Below, in pieces: positions 43,281-53,797 of a DNA stretch of 64,000 bases. Position numbers and translations under genes: made by a program. The stretch spans positions 14,976,387-15,040,386 of the forward strand of contig NC_012875.2 in NCBI RefSeq assembly GCF_000003195.3, in the 5' to 3' direction. This stretch comes from Sorghum bicolor. Its lineage: Eukaryota; Streptophyta; Magnoliopsida; Poales; Poaceae. Within the stretch, counting starts at the first letter, position 1; every line of letters begins with the position of its first letter. The notes under the pieces are model-generated. The model had not been told where the DNA came from. It was given only the letters and a program-made list of their open reading frames with translations, and did not search any database.

Positions 43281-45422
43281 AACTCCCCCAAGCTTACCTC
43301 TTGCTCGTCCCTGAGCAAGGATAGACTCAGCAATGGATCAGAAGTTGTTGCAATATCTTAGAAATTGACGGTACATATGTTTTTTTAAATAAGATCTCAT
43401 CTCTGAGTTAGAGTAAACTGTCAAAACTTAAAACTTACTTACTTTACCTTCACCATGGGACTTGTAACTGTCACTTCTGTCTTGAGTAGTTAAAAGATAG
43501 AACAGTCTAGTCAAGTGCCATGTCTCTTATTCTTGATCAGCTATAGTTCTAAAGTTTTTGCAGATTTTCAAATAAAATTCAGAGATTCCTTATATGATTC
43601 TCTCAGATCTCTCTTTTGTGGTATTTTTGGATCCTTACCAAGGCAGTGATGGTATATGCCTTCTCTCAAAAAGTATGTGGTATTTGTGGAATAAAGCATA
43701 GTGACATCGTCTTCTCTCTCACCCTACTCTAATAAGGCTTTAATATCTGGAGCTCATAGGTGGGAGATAAAGTATACATACTTACAAGACATGTATTGTA
43801 TAGTCAAACCATGGATCCAAAGAAACAAATCAATAAGTCAAATCAAGATGTGCATGTGTGGCGAATGAATGGTGTATGGTGATGATGGTGATAACAATGG
43901 TGAAAGTCTAATTCTACTTTTGCTCTTCGAGGGGATACATACCTTCCTTGCTTTCTGAAACTTTATGAGGAGAATGAGATGCTCTTCATTTTCTTTTCTT
44001 TCCTCTCAGGTGGGTATCTTGTACCCCTAATTCTACTGTCGGACACTTGTCCATTTTTACCTCTCGTCTCACTTTTTCTTTAATTTCGAGGTTCCGAGCA
44101 CTTGCTCCTTTTTATTTCCTCGTATTTTTTTAGAGCACTCATCTCTTGAGATAATATAGCAAGTGGTAGTAACAAGATAACTTGAGCATTTATTTCACAA
44201 GGGAAAACAGAAATATTTTTGGCTATTCTCTCCCGGATTAGGAGTAGAATATTTTTAGGTGATTCTGGAGATAGAAATGGACGGATATATGTGGATGGTA
44301 CTTCCGGAATAGAAGTAGCATATATGAGTGAACGTGCAAGTGAATCTTGATTTAACCACATGACATGCTCCTAAGGGTCTACACAGCTTGACCACACTCA
44401 ATGCTCATAAGTAGTAAATAGTAAATGTGTGGCTCAAAGTCTAGCAAGCATGTATATCTGGCTGTGGTAGGAATTTAAACTCTCATCATACAGGAACTCA
44501 TCATGCAACATTTTAAAGATTTTCAAAGACAAAATTCTCCAGAATTCTAGCATCTCTAGGAACAGATAAACAGCAGCTCAACCTTCCCATATCATATCCG
44601 TTAACAACTTAGACTTCAGATCAAATTTTAATCCCACATGTAGTTTAGGTCTAGAGCAAGCTTTAAATAATAACAGTTATATCTAAACTTGAGAGAGAAC
44701 TTAAAATGTGCAAATTAGGCAGAGCAACTATTCATCATATCCATGCTAGAGTTTTATTTAGATACAGATTAGCATAGCCACTTTATTTATTTATTAAACA
44801 CACTAAGCAAAATATATAAGCACAAAATCTTTATTTGGTTTTTTTCATAGTTATATTTTAATACAGTATAAGTATAAAGATAGACAGAAAAACTTATCGA
44901 GATAAATGGGGGTGCTCTCCCCCAAGCTGAATTTTGATGTAATTTCTCTTGATGTAGCTAGCAGGTGGTAGAGGTGTATTTGAAAGTCAGCAGCATTCTG
45001 ACAGCGATTAGAATGTCCTCCGTCTGCTAGTCTTCTTGATTCTTAAATTCTGTGGAGCTCAAATAGACAACAAAGCTTGTGGAACTGATTAAGTGTTAGC
45101 ATAAATATTTAGCCTTTATCATGTTGAGACTCCTCAATAAATGTTACTCCCTGTTTTTATATTTTCATTTTATAAAGCAGAAAAGAAATTTTTATTTTAT
45201 TTTTATGCCACCATAGTGAATGTACTTATGGGTTTTATGCCACTCGTCTACTCACATGGGGCTTACTGTTTTTCACATTTTTATTTACATTTTAGGATAG
45301 TACGAATATGACTAACTAAGTAACTATTTAAAATAATTGAAAGGGAAACGATAACTACCAAGTTTACCTCTTGGCAAGGCGTTCAGTGTTTTTAAGTCTT
45401 CCGAAAGGGACTCTCCATTTTC
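43281..45422 (-). other. Non-coding 3' region of element B
   Basis: Nothing coding is seen over 2.1 kb. It contains the terminal polypurine tract, the pyrimidine-rich stretch near 43975-44140, and the internal polypurine-like GCTCTCCCCCAAGCT near 44926. Its conservation with the other two copies argues that it belongs to the element. Confidence 0.75.
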
Positions 45423-46136
45423 TCATTCGTCCTGGGATTCGTTGGGTGGCGTAGTCGGTACTTCCGGCAGCGCCTCCTCTTCATGTATAGTTATCTTCTC
45501 TTTCCATACCTGACTCGGTGCTTCGGTCTCCTCTGGATAATTCTGTTTAAACTCTACGTCTTCTGACCTTATCACTTCTCCTTCGTAGTCTGCCCATCCG
45601 TCCTTGATGATTTGCCTCCTCTGGTTGCGGTTGCGTCGCTTTCTTACCTGCTTAGATTCTTCAACGATATAGTTAGGGTCAGTAAAATAACGACGTACCT
45701 TCTCTCAGGAGAAGTGCATATGGACTTCTCCGGTTCCAATGTAGATAATTGCTTTAACGGTGCTGAGGAACGGTCTTCCACGGATGATGGGTGGATCGTA
45801 TTCGTCTTCTCCCATGTCAATAACTTGAAAGTCTGTGTAGACAAAATGATCGTCTATTTTGACTGGGACATCAGTTACTATTCCTTTAACTTCTCGAAAC
45901 ATCTGATCTGCCATCTGGAGCTGAATGTATGTTGGTTTCAAGGGCATGGTTCCGAACAAGAGCCGATAGGTGACTGCGGCCATTATGTTGACGCCCGATC
46001 TGGTGTCACAAGTCGTCTTGTAGAAGCTGTATCCATTTATGGAGCAATAGATGCTTGACATTCCTAGGTCGTCCTTCTTGGTCAAAAACGGTGACTTAAG
46101 TTGATGATCTTGGCCTCCATGAACTACAGTGACCAT
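45423..46136 (-). pseudogene. Second retropepsin-like domain of element B
   Basis: The frame from 46136 reads LKSPFLTKKDDLGMSSIYCS, then TCDTRSGVNIMAAVTYRLLF, where the catalytic DTG is changed to DTR, and IIRGRPFLST. A TGA after HMHFS (near 45702, TCA to TGA) stops it; the frame stays open beyond to an acidic end ESQDE at 45423, including a basic patch and WADYEGEVIRSED. In Athila proteases the same domain reads DTGSG and LGRPFL. The loss of the glycine suggests that this copy is inactive. It lies downstream of the gag-protease 1 frame by about 150 bases. Confidence 0.85.
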
Positions 46137-46290
46137 CTTAGCTGACTCGGTCTACACTTGCTTGTTCCTGTTTCTCCTGTTGGTCCACTTCCTTGATTTA
46201 TGTCTGGATTGATCTGGGATTTGTGTAGTCTTGTTCTTGAAGAAAAATGTCTCCTTTCTCCCTTTGATATAGAAACTGATCTTGGCAGCA

Positions 46291-48072
46291 CTAGCGTAGA
46301 TGATAGCTCCCTGAGGTGTTCAAGAATGGCCTCCCTAAGATGATGGGTGCTCTCTCATCATTACCGGTCTCTACCACTACGAAGTCTGTTGGGGCGTACA
46401 AGGTACCAACTCGGACGCAAAGGTTCTTCAATATTCCTTTTGGAAAACTTATCGTCTGATCTGCAAACTGCAAACACATGGTTGTTTCTAATAAAGCATA
46501 TGTAAAGAATTTTTCATAGAGTACCCTGGGTATAATGTTGACGCCAGAGCCAAAGTCGCAGAGTGCTTCTGGGACGTCCACCATGCCGATGGAGATTGGG
46601 ATGACGGGGCGTCCTAGATCGCCTCTTTTGACCGGCAGAAGGTCAGTAGTGAATTCAGTGACGGGGTTACTCCAGTTATTACCTGCATCAAACATGTCTA
46701 CAAGATTTACAGATTCTAATCCTTCCGGTTGTGATGGCATACCGGGGTTAGTAGTAGGAACAGCAGCAGCTATTTGATTTAAATGAGATTCAATCATTTT
46801 ATTAAAGCTAATTTGATTCTTGATGGCAGTAGAGAAATTATCCATTCTATTATTTATATTTTCTAGCATTTTATCATTAGATGCCAATTTCTTAGATAGG
46901 TTATCCATTAGCTTTCCTTGATTAGACACTAACTCTCTCAGAGGTGGAAAATTATTATTATTGTTGTAAGAATTGTTACCTTGATAATTACCTGAGTAGT
47001 TAGGCCTCTGTTGATTCCAACCTTGATTTTGTTGAGGACGGTTGTAGTAGTTGTTGTTGTTGTTGATGTAGTTCACATCCTCAAGCATCTTAGGGCATTG
47101 GTTGCCTGAGTGTCCAGTATCTCCACACTCCTCACAGGTCATGTGAGAGTCGTAGATGTGCATAACTTCCTTCTTATCTCCAGCTCTATCATCTAGCTTC
47201 TTCATTAGCAGGTCTAGCTTTGCAGACAGCATGTCTACCTCCTTGAGCTGATGCATACCTCCACCTCTCTTGTGTGTCTGGGTCCTCTCTTCATTCCAGC
47301 TTTGATTGGACGCCATCTTCTCCACAAGAGCTATGGCTTGTGGTATAGTAAGTGATAAGAATGCTCCTCCAGCTGCAGCATCCATGGTCTCTCGGGCACT
47401 GTTGCCGAGCCCATGATAAAATGTCTGCATTAATAGCCAACTCTCCATTCCATGATGGGGACATTCTAGGATGTAGTCTTGAAAGCGCTCCCATGCTTCT
47501 GGAACAGATTCATCATTTTGTTGCTGAAAACTTATAATCTTCCCACGAAGAGCATTGGTCTTGCCCATGGGAAAGAACTTTGCCAGGAATTTTGTTGAGC
47601 AGAGTGCCCACGTAGTATTCTTCTCCTTTGTAGCGTAGAACCACTGCTTCGCTCTTCCTAACAGTGAGAATGGGAAGAGGCGAAGTAGTATACCATCTTT
47701 GGAAACTCCTGATATGGTAAATGTGTTGCAAATCTCCAAGAAGTGTTGTAAATGAGCACTAGCATCTTCATGTGCCTTCCCACAGAACTGGTTGGATTGC
47801 GCCATGTTGATAAGTCTAGGCTTGAGCTCAAAGTTGCCATCGATCTCTGCAGCAGGTCTAGTGCAGATGTTGTCCGTAGTGGGAGCTGAGAACTCGTGGA
47901 TTGATTTGTTCGCCATGGCTTCGAACTCTGAAGACAAGTTCCGGTGATCTTCTTGATTGGATGAAGCTTCTTGCTGAAGTGTTGATGATCTCTTCTTGAG
48001 CTTGGCTCTAGTCTTCTTGAATAATGCTTCAAGATTGTCAACAAAATTTCCTGGAAGATGTCTTCTATTCAT
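46291..48072 (-). pseudogene. gag: Gag plus first protease-like domain of element B (frameshifted 3' end)
   Basis: 593 residues from MNRRHLPGNFVDN. The Gag core covers residues about 110-270 (FCGKAHEDASAHLQHFLEI, GRAKQWFYATKE, SFQQQNDESVPEAWERFQDY). Zinc knuckle CEECGDTGHSGNQC is near 312-325, followed by an Asn/Tyr/Gln-rich tract (about 333-385) and a coiled-coil-like region. The first retropepsin-like domain has LCDFGSGVNIIPRVLYEKFF and ILGRPFLNTSG near the end. Compared with B2, one extra base at about 46310 (CTCAGGGAGC against CTCGGGAGC) shifts the frame just after LNTSG, so the last 35 or so residues are lost. Gag itself is intact and could still be packaged or supplied. Confidence 0.9.
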
Positions 48073-48206
48073 ACATTCCCCTGCATAAGATAAAATAGAA
48101 AAATATCGGGGTAAAACTGTATGAGAGAATAGATAAGCTCAATCATATTAGTGATGCGAATGATAACTCAAAATCTTTTATTTCATTCCTGATTAGTAAT
48201 CAACCT

Positions 48207-48224
48207 TCCCCGGCAACGGCGCCA
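48207..48224 (-). other. Primer binding site, tRNA-Asp (element B)
   Basis: Minus strand TGGCGCCGTTGCCGGGGA, a perfect complement to the plant tRNA-Asp 3' end, 9 bases from the LTR (48234). The same site is in the C-type and B2 elements. Confidence 0.93.
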
Positions 48225-48233
48225 AAAAATGCT

Positions 48234-49963
48234 TGTTGGGTATTCTTAACATCATTACCAAAAGTAGACTAAGTTTTCTAAATCTAGTAACGGTGCCAAA
48301 AATGCCAAACATATCCCTCACACCACTTAAGCCAAGTTGTCATCCCCAGCATCACATAAGAGACGCGGTATTGAAATATGCAATTGCTCTTCTAAATAAA
48401 TAATGAATGGGATCTGCAAGCGCACAGATTAATTCCGATGTAGCATTTTAACCGGGAAGTATTCCAGGTATCGTTATTTATATTTTTACCACTAGGAAGG
48501 GATTAGTAATCATCAATATTGATTACAGAATAGAATATGAGATTGAGCATCTATCATTGCATGTATAATTGAGAACATTATATCTAACTCTTCCATACAG
48601 GGATAAGTGTCACATAAAAGATATATGAAATAATGAATAGTGACAAGGATAACTAATCTGATCTAGCCACATAATAAATATGATAAGCACCTCAATTAGA
48701 TACTCTAGAAAGTCATTAGTATGGTATTAGAACGAACTACAAGAATATTCCCTAAGTTATTCTCAACTATATAGTCTAGCATTATCATAATTAGTGCAAG
48801 CATACTTAGCAATCATTGCGAGACAAGACTACGCCCATGCATAGTGATATTAGCAAGGTAAATGAGAAACATAGCAATCACTCCCCTGTAATAATATTGC
48901 TCTGCCAGCCCAATACACGAGAGGGGGACTATATAAGAATCAATGAAGCTGTCACTATCACGAACCACCCCACGATCTGGCATATTGGGTACAATCGCAG
49001 ATAAATACTGTATAAGCACCACGCCTACTGTTGGGTATTTTAAACGCAAACAGAAAAATCCGCAAGCGCACGGATACCGATGTAGCTTTCACCCGAGAGT
49101 ATTCCAGAGTATCGATTTACCCATGGATCCGATGGATAAACGCTATACGATCCTAAGCATGTATATAGATCCAATCTAACTAAGCCAAGTAATTAACTAT
49201 GATAAACTAAGAACAATATAATCTTGAATATAAGCAAGTAGAGCAAAGTCATAAGCAATATATTGAAGTAGAACAAAGTCATATTCATAATATTGAAGAA
49301 CAAAGATAATTAGAAAGCAATTAGAAGCACAATTAGAGAATTACCAAGAATCCTCCTGACAGATCCGGAAACCAATCGAAGATTGACTCCTTCTAGTTCT
49401 AATCCTATGTAGCTATGCTAATCTAGATATCTAATTGATGTGGTGGCTCTAATCTTGATCAGAGGCTTCTTCTCCCTTGAAGAACAATGAATTAGGGTTG
49501 AGAGGCTCCCTCCTCCAGGGGGCAGGGGGTCTGGTTTTATAGTCCCTTCAAGTGAATATGGGCCGTTGGATCAAACCAACATAGATTGTATGGTTTAGAT
49601 TCATCCTTTAGGTCGGTGGAGATCTCCCATGAAGCAGAGTCCTGATTGGACTCAGGGAGGGGGCGGGCGCCTAGGGGAACAGGGCGGGCGCCCTGCCTCT
49701 GGCCCCGTTTCGCCTCCGCTTCGGTCTCGTGGCTTCTGGAGTCTTCTAGATGTAAGGTAATTGCGCGGCACGTTAATATCTCTATGTAATCCCGATGTGT
49801 GGGCCTTTCTTCCGTATTTCCTGATAACCCCCTGCAGAAATAGACAAACACCAAAACTCATGGAATTCTGTCAGATAAAACCCTAAGTCTAGATGTTGAT
49901 TTCATTTGGATCCTTTTCTTTATTTATTTGATAATTAAATTTGATACTTAAGGACCGTCAACA
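48234..49963 (-). repeat. 5' LTR of element B (1730 bp) with 86-bp foreign insert
   Basis: TGTTGGGTATTC to CCGTCAACA. At 49029-49114 an 86-bp segment beginning TGTTGGGTATTTTAAACGC, the head of another LTR, replaces 12 bp of the sister LTR. It also retains two GGGCGGGCGCC units (49660-49697). These two changes give a net 95 bp, exactly the length difference between the LTRs. Confidence 0.95.
49533..49542 (-). promoter_or_regulatory. Candidate TATA box of the B-family LTR
   Basis: Minus strand GGGACTATAAAACCAGACC. The same block occurs in the LTRs at 10074-11654, 27262-27974 and 41646-43280. The GC-rich palindromic pair lies about 125 bases upstream in element orientation. Confidence 0.55.
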
Positions 49964-49968
49964 GCCTT

Positions 49969-50367
49969 CCAAGGAGAAAGATAAGGCCGGGGGAGAAAGA
50001 AAAAAGGGCTTGGCCCAGAAGAAAGAGGAGAGAGCTTGGCCTACGGGTGGAGAGAATGGGGAGCCGGTTGGACCAGAATTAGAGAGAGGGGAAAGTTGTT
50101 ATCCTTTTTCTTTTGTTTGTTTTTTTATTTCCAAACCTTTTTCAAATCCATTTTAAAATCTGTTTGAAATATTTTCAAACTTTGGTCAAAATCATTCATC
50201 TCAAAATAAAATGCACCAGCATGATTTACACACAATTGTTGCTAAGCCTTATGATAAATTTTATTTTAAAGCAAAATATTATTCTTCCTATATTATCATG
50301 AGCACAAAAATTCAAAATTAAACCATTTTTCACCTATTTTAAAATGAGCAAATTTTTGGGTGTTACA
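49969..50367 (-). repeat. 5' LTR of element D, right part
   Basis: The remaining 399 bases, from CCAAGGAGAAAG to GGGTGTTACA. They continue 36871-37274 of the sister LTR. The right duplication GCCTT of B precedes at 49964-49968. Confidence 0.92.
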
Positions 50368-50388
50368 CTCAAGGATGAGCAAGAGGTA

Positions 50389-50402
50389 AGCTTGGGGGAG
50401 TT
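50389..50402 (+). other. Polypurine tract of B2
   Basis: AAGCTTGGGGGAGTT directly before the LTR start TGTTGACGG. It is identical to the tract beside the LTRs at 11654 and 43280 when read on their element strand. The 50368-50388 bases are the last B2 internal sequence after the D insertion. Confidence 0.9.
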
Positions 50403-52058
50403 TGTTGACGGTCCTTAAGTATCAAATATAATCAGCTAAGAAACAAAGAAAAGGATCCAAATGCAATCGACATCCAGACTTAGGGTTTTATCTGACAGAA
50501 TTCCACGAGTTTTGGTGTTTGTCTATTTTTGTACGGGGGTTATCAGGAATTATGGAAGAAAGGCCCACACGTCGGGTTTACATAGAGATATTAACGTGCC
50601 GCACAATTATCCTACATCTAGAGGAGTCCAGAAGCCACGGGAACGAACGGGAGACCGGACGGGCTTGGGGGCAGGGCGCCCACCCTCCCCCCTTGGGCGC
50701 CCGCCCTGGACTCGGGGCCAATCACAGCCAACTTCGTGGATCATGCTCCACCGACCTAAGGGAACAAGGAAAACCATGCGATTAATGTCGGTTTGATCCG
50801 ACAGCCCACATTCACTTGGAAGGACTATATAACCAGATCCCCTGGCCCCTGGAGGAGAAGAGCTCACACCCCTAATTCATTATTCATCTTGGGAGAAGAA
50901 GCCTCTGATCAAGCCCTAGAGCCACCACATCAATTAGAACTCTAGTTTAGCATAGCTACATAGGATTAGGACTAGAAGGAGTCAATCTTCGATTGGTTTC
51001 CGGATCTGTCAAGAGGATTCTTGGTAATTCCTCTCTTGTTCTTCATTTGTTCATCTTTGTTCTTCAATATTATGAATATGCCTTTGTTCTACTTCAATAT
51101 ATTGATTATGACTTTGCTCTACTAGTTTATATTCGCAATTATATTGTTCTTAGTCAATCATAGTTATATACTTGGCTTAGTTAGATTGGATCTATATACA
51201 TATTTAGGATCGTATAGCATTTATCCATGTGTACAGTGGGTAAATGATAAGTATTGTGTAGGCGTGGTGCCTATACCGTATTTATCTGTGATTGTACCAT
51301 ATATGCCGGATCGCAGGGTAGTTCGTGGTAGTGATAGCTCCATTGATTCTTATATAGTCCCCCTCTCGTGTATTGGGCTGGCAGAGCAACATTATTACAG
51401 GGGAGTGATTGCGATGTTTCTCATATTCCTTGATAATATCACTATGCATGGTCGTAGTCCTGTCTCGCAATGATTGCCAAGTATAATTGCACTAACTATG
51501 ATATGCTAGACTGTATAGTTAAGAATAACTTAGGAAATATTCTTGTAGTTCATCCTAATTCCATGCTAATAACTTGCTAGAATATCTAATTGAGGTGCTT
51601 ATCATATTTATTATGTGGCTAAATTATGATGATCAGATTAATTATCTTTGTCACCATTCATATTTTATTTATCTTTTATGTGACACTTATCCCTGTATGA
51701 AAGAGATAGATAAATGCTCTCAATTATACATGCAATGATAGATACTCAATCCTATATTCCATTCCATAATCAACATTGATGATTACTAATCCCTTCCCAG
51801 TGGTAAAAATATAAATAACGATGCCTGGAATACTTCCGGGTTACAATGCTACATCGGTATTAATTTGTACGCTTGCAGATCTCATTTATAATTTATTTAG
51901 AAGAGCAATTGCATATTTCAATACCGTGTCTCTCATGTCATGCTGGGGATGACAACTTGTCTTAAGTGGTATGAGGGATAGGTTTGGCATTTTTGGTGCC
52001 GTTATCAGAATTAGAAAACTAAGTCTACTTTTGGTAGTGACGTTAAGAATGCCCAACA
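50403..52058 (+). repeat. 3' LTR of B2 (1656 bp), plus strand
   Basis: TGTTGACGGTCC to GCCCAACA. It shares private variants with 28857-30467. The TATA block reads GGACTATATAACCAG (about 50820-50835). The GC-rich pair is at about 50672-50705. The 3' flank ATCAT does not match the flank of the inverted 5' LTR. Confidence 0.9.
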
Positions 52059-52518
52059 ATCATTAGCCTACCAATAGATTAGCACCTGTACTAAACACTT
52101 CACTTGATTATTAGCAAACAATAATAACCGTATCAAGTTTCATCAGATGTTCCTTCTTGCTATCCTCAGTATCATTATTAAGAACCATTGTACTTAGTGA
52201 TGCTACGTTTGCCGCTGCTCTGTCAAGTTCTCACTATCCGAGAGAGACAGCGATTCGAATCGATTCCTATCCAGCTGGCGGGTTATTCCTAGCACTCACC
52301 CAAGCATCCCCCGTCGGAGAGCAAGCGGGTCACCTTTGGTACGACTCAGGAATCGCGGCTCCGATTAGCGCCATACTCCCAGGGCTGCCACTCTGCTAGG
52401 ATGATGAGGACTTTTAAATCACCTACCCTTGGTCTTATGCCAATGCTCCCCCACATACCGCACTTCCTCCGGTAGTGTGCACTTTATACTTGCCAGTCTT
52501 CCGGCTTGAGTCATACTA
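52059..52518. other. Unassigned 460-bp segment
   Basis: It lies between the B2 3' LTR and the truncated gag of E'. It has no ORF with family resemblance and no match elsewhere in the window. It ends abruptly where E' gag begins (GGTGGCCTTTGGAA), so the right edge is a breakpoint. It is probably a fragment of another repeat. Confidence 0.5.
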
Positions 52519-53584
52519 GGTGGCCTTTGGAAGGTGGGGTTGGTTTGGCGGGGGTAAGGGCATTCTTTAGAAAAATGCCCAGGCTTACCACAATTAAAAC
52601 AAGAGTAATTGTGGTTGGGTGGATCAGTGGGGCAAACACCTGGGGCGTTCGGCTGGCGTGGTGCAAGGGTGATGGCAGTAGGTCAAGGGTATACCTGCTG
52701 CCCTGGTCTATATTGTGGTGGGGAAAAGGGACCACGATAAGGTGACGGCGTTGGAAAACGTCCGTGGCCCTGCGGATGATAAATGATTCTCTGGCGCTTT
52801 TGACCGCGACCAGAGAAGGAGGAAGAAGCAGCCTTCTTCTTGGCTTCTTTGTGCTTTCTATTCTTTTCCTCTGAGGCGATGGCAATATTTACCGCCTCGT
52901 AGAAGGTAGCATTTTGGCAAGTGGTCATCATGGTCTGAAGTTTAGTATTTAGACCACGCATGAAGCAGGCTTTCTTCTTCCTGTCTGTGTTCACATGGTC
53001 TGTGGCATATTGAGAGAGATGATTAAACTTTGCCACGTACTCCATGACACTTTTATCGCCTTGCTGCAAGGCGAGAAATTCTTCGGCCTTCATGGCCATG
53101 AGCCCTTCAGGGATGTAATGGGCGCGGAACGCATCCTTAAACTCGGTCTAGGTAACCTGGTGTCCCGGAGCATGCATAGCTAGGAAGTTCTCCCACCAGG
53201 CACCTGCAGCTCCCCAAAGCTGCTGAGCTGCGAACAGGGGCTTCTGAGTTTCTGAACATTGAATCAGACTAACTTGTGCTCCATGGTCTGGAGCCAGTCA
53301 TCCGCTTCTAACGGCTCATCAGCCTTAGTGAATACTAGGGGCCTTGTCTCGGTAAAGTCCACGTACCGAGCTTCTCCGTCCCCATTGTGCGGTGCTCTGA
53401 AGTTTGGGGCAGGGTGTGGTTGACGTTGTGCTAACTCGCGCAGCAAGCGAGCGTTATCGGTAGTGGCACTCAAAAGAACAACAATGGCATCAGCCAAAGA
53501 AGGTGGAGCAGGTGGAGGTTTGGGGATATCATCCCCTCCCTGAGATGTCCCAGCTCCATCAGATCCTCGCGTACGCATCGGCAT
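52519..53584 (-). pseudogene. gag: Truncated gag of E'
   Basis: It starts at the ATG near 53584 (MPMRTRGSDGAGTSQ). The frame is broken near 53270-53100 (EHKLV then a shift; a TAG in the WTEF-equivalent region) and again near 52690. Recognisable parts are [40 protein letters not shown] and a zinc-knuckle region near 52590 that is itself in a shifted frame. It stops at the junction with unassigned DNA, so no protease or pol is present. Confidence 0.85.
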
Positions 53585-53797
53585 CTGCCACAAGAGTCAC
53601 AGGTACTTGTTACCACATGAAATTCATAACTTAGAACATATCTTACATACTTCCATTTATTTATTAAACATCAGTTTGACACACTAGGAACAAACGAGTA
53701 CAACTTCTTAAACTAAAAGAAAACTTTATATTACAAACCCGACCCCACTACGGTAAACTAGGAATCCTACAACGACGTTGCCCGCGGCTTCACCGAA

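Larger units (their letters stand above)
41646..49963 (-). mobile_element. Element B: complete non-autonomous Athila-like retrotransposon, 8318 bp
   Basis: Both LTRs, the tRNA-Asp primer site, polypurine tract and a perfect 5-bp duplication GCCTT (41641-41645 and 49964-49968) are present. It encodes Gag with a first protease-like domain and then a second protease-like domain; there is no reverse transcriptase, RNase H or integrase, and the space from 45423 to 43281 is non-coding. The same architecture in B2 shows that the lack of pol is a family state, not a private deletion. The DTGSGVNIM-type protease and primer site are what Athila-lineage elements carry. It was inserted in the right LTR of D, so it is the youngest of the B-D-B2 stack. 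Confidence 0.93.
34547..50367 (-). mobile_element. Element D: non-coding gypsy-like LTR retrotransposon
   Basis: LTRs run TGTAATAC...GGGTGTTACA: left 34547-37274 (2728 bp) and right 39318-41645 plus 49969-50367 (2727 bp after removing nested element B). The target duplication is CTCAG (34542-34546) and CTCAA (50368-50372). Next to the left LTR, the minus strand reads TTTTAAGGGAGGTAGATT, a polypurine tract; next to the right LTR is a tRNA-iMet-like primer site. Hence the element reads on the minus strand. The 2.04-kb interior holds no gene, so it depended on an autonomous partner. LTR ends and primer type suggest a chromovirus partner; this is inference. Confidence 0.92.
27975..52058. mobile_element. 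Athila-like element B2 with inverted 5' segment, nested by D and B
   Basis: Parts: N-terminal gag, primer site and an LTR in minus orientation (27975-30467); a 136-bp junction; C-terminal gag, two protease-like domains and 3' non-coding sequence in plus orientation (30604-34546); D insertion; then polypurine tract and plus-strand 3' LTR (50403-52058). The two LTRs share variants absent from the other copies (CCAAGATGAATAATG, GTCTGGATGTCG, TGTAAACCCGACG and complements), so they look like a sister pair. The gag pieces break about 60 bp apart in the same gene. The flanks do not give a matching target duplication, so two separate elements remain possible. Confidence 0.6.

Noticed and set aside
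48207..48224. A tRNA-Asp gene
   Set aside because: Only the 18-base 3' end complement is present; it is a primer binding site.
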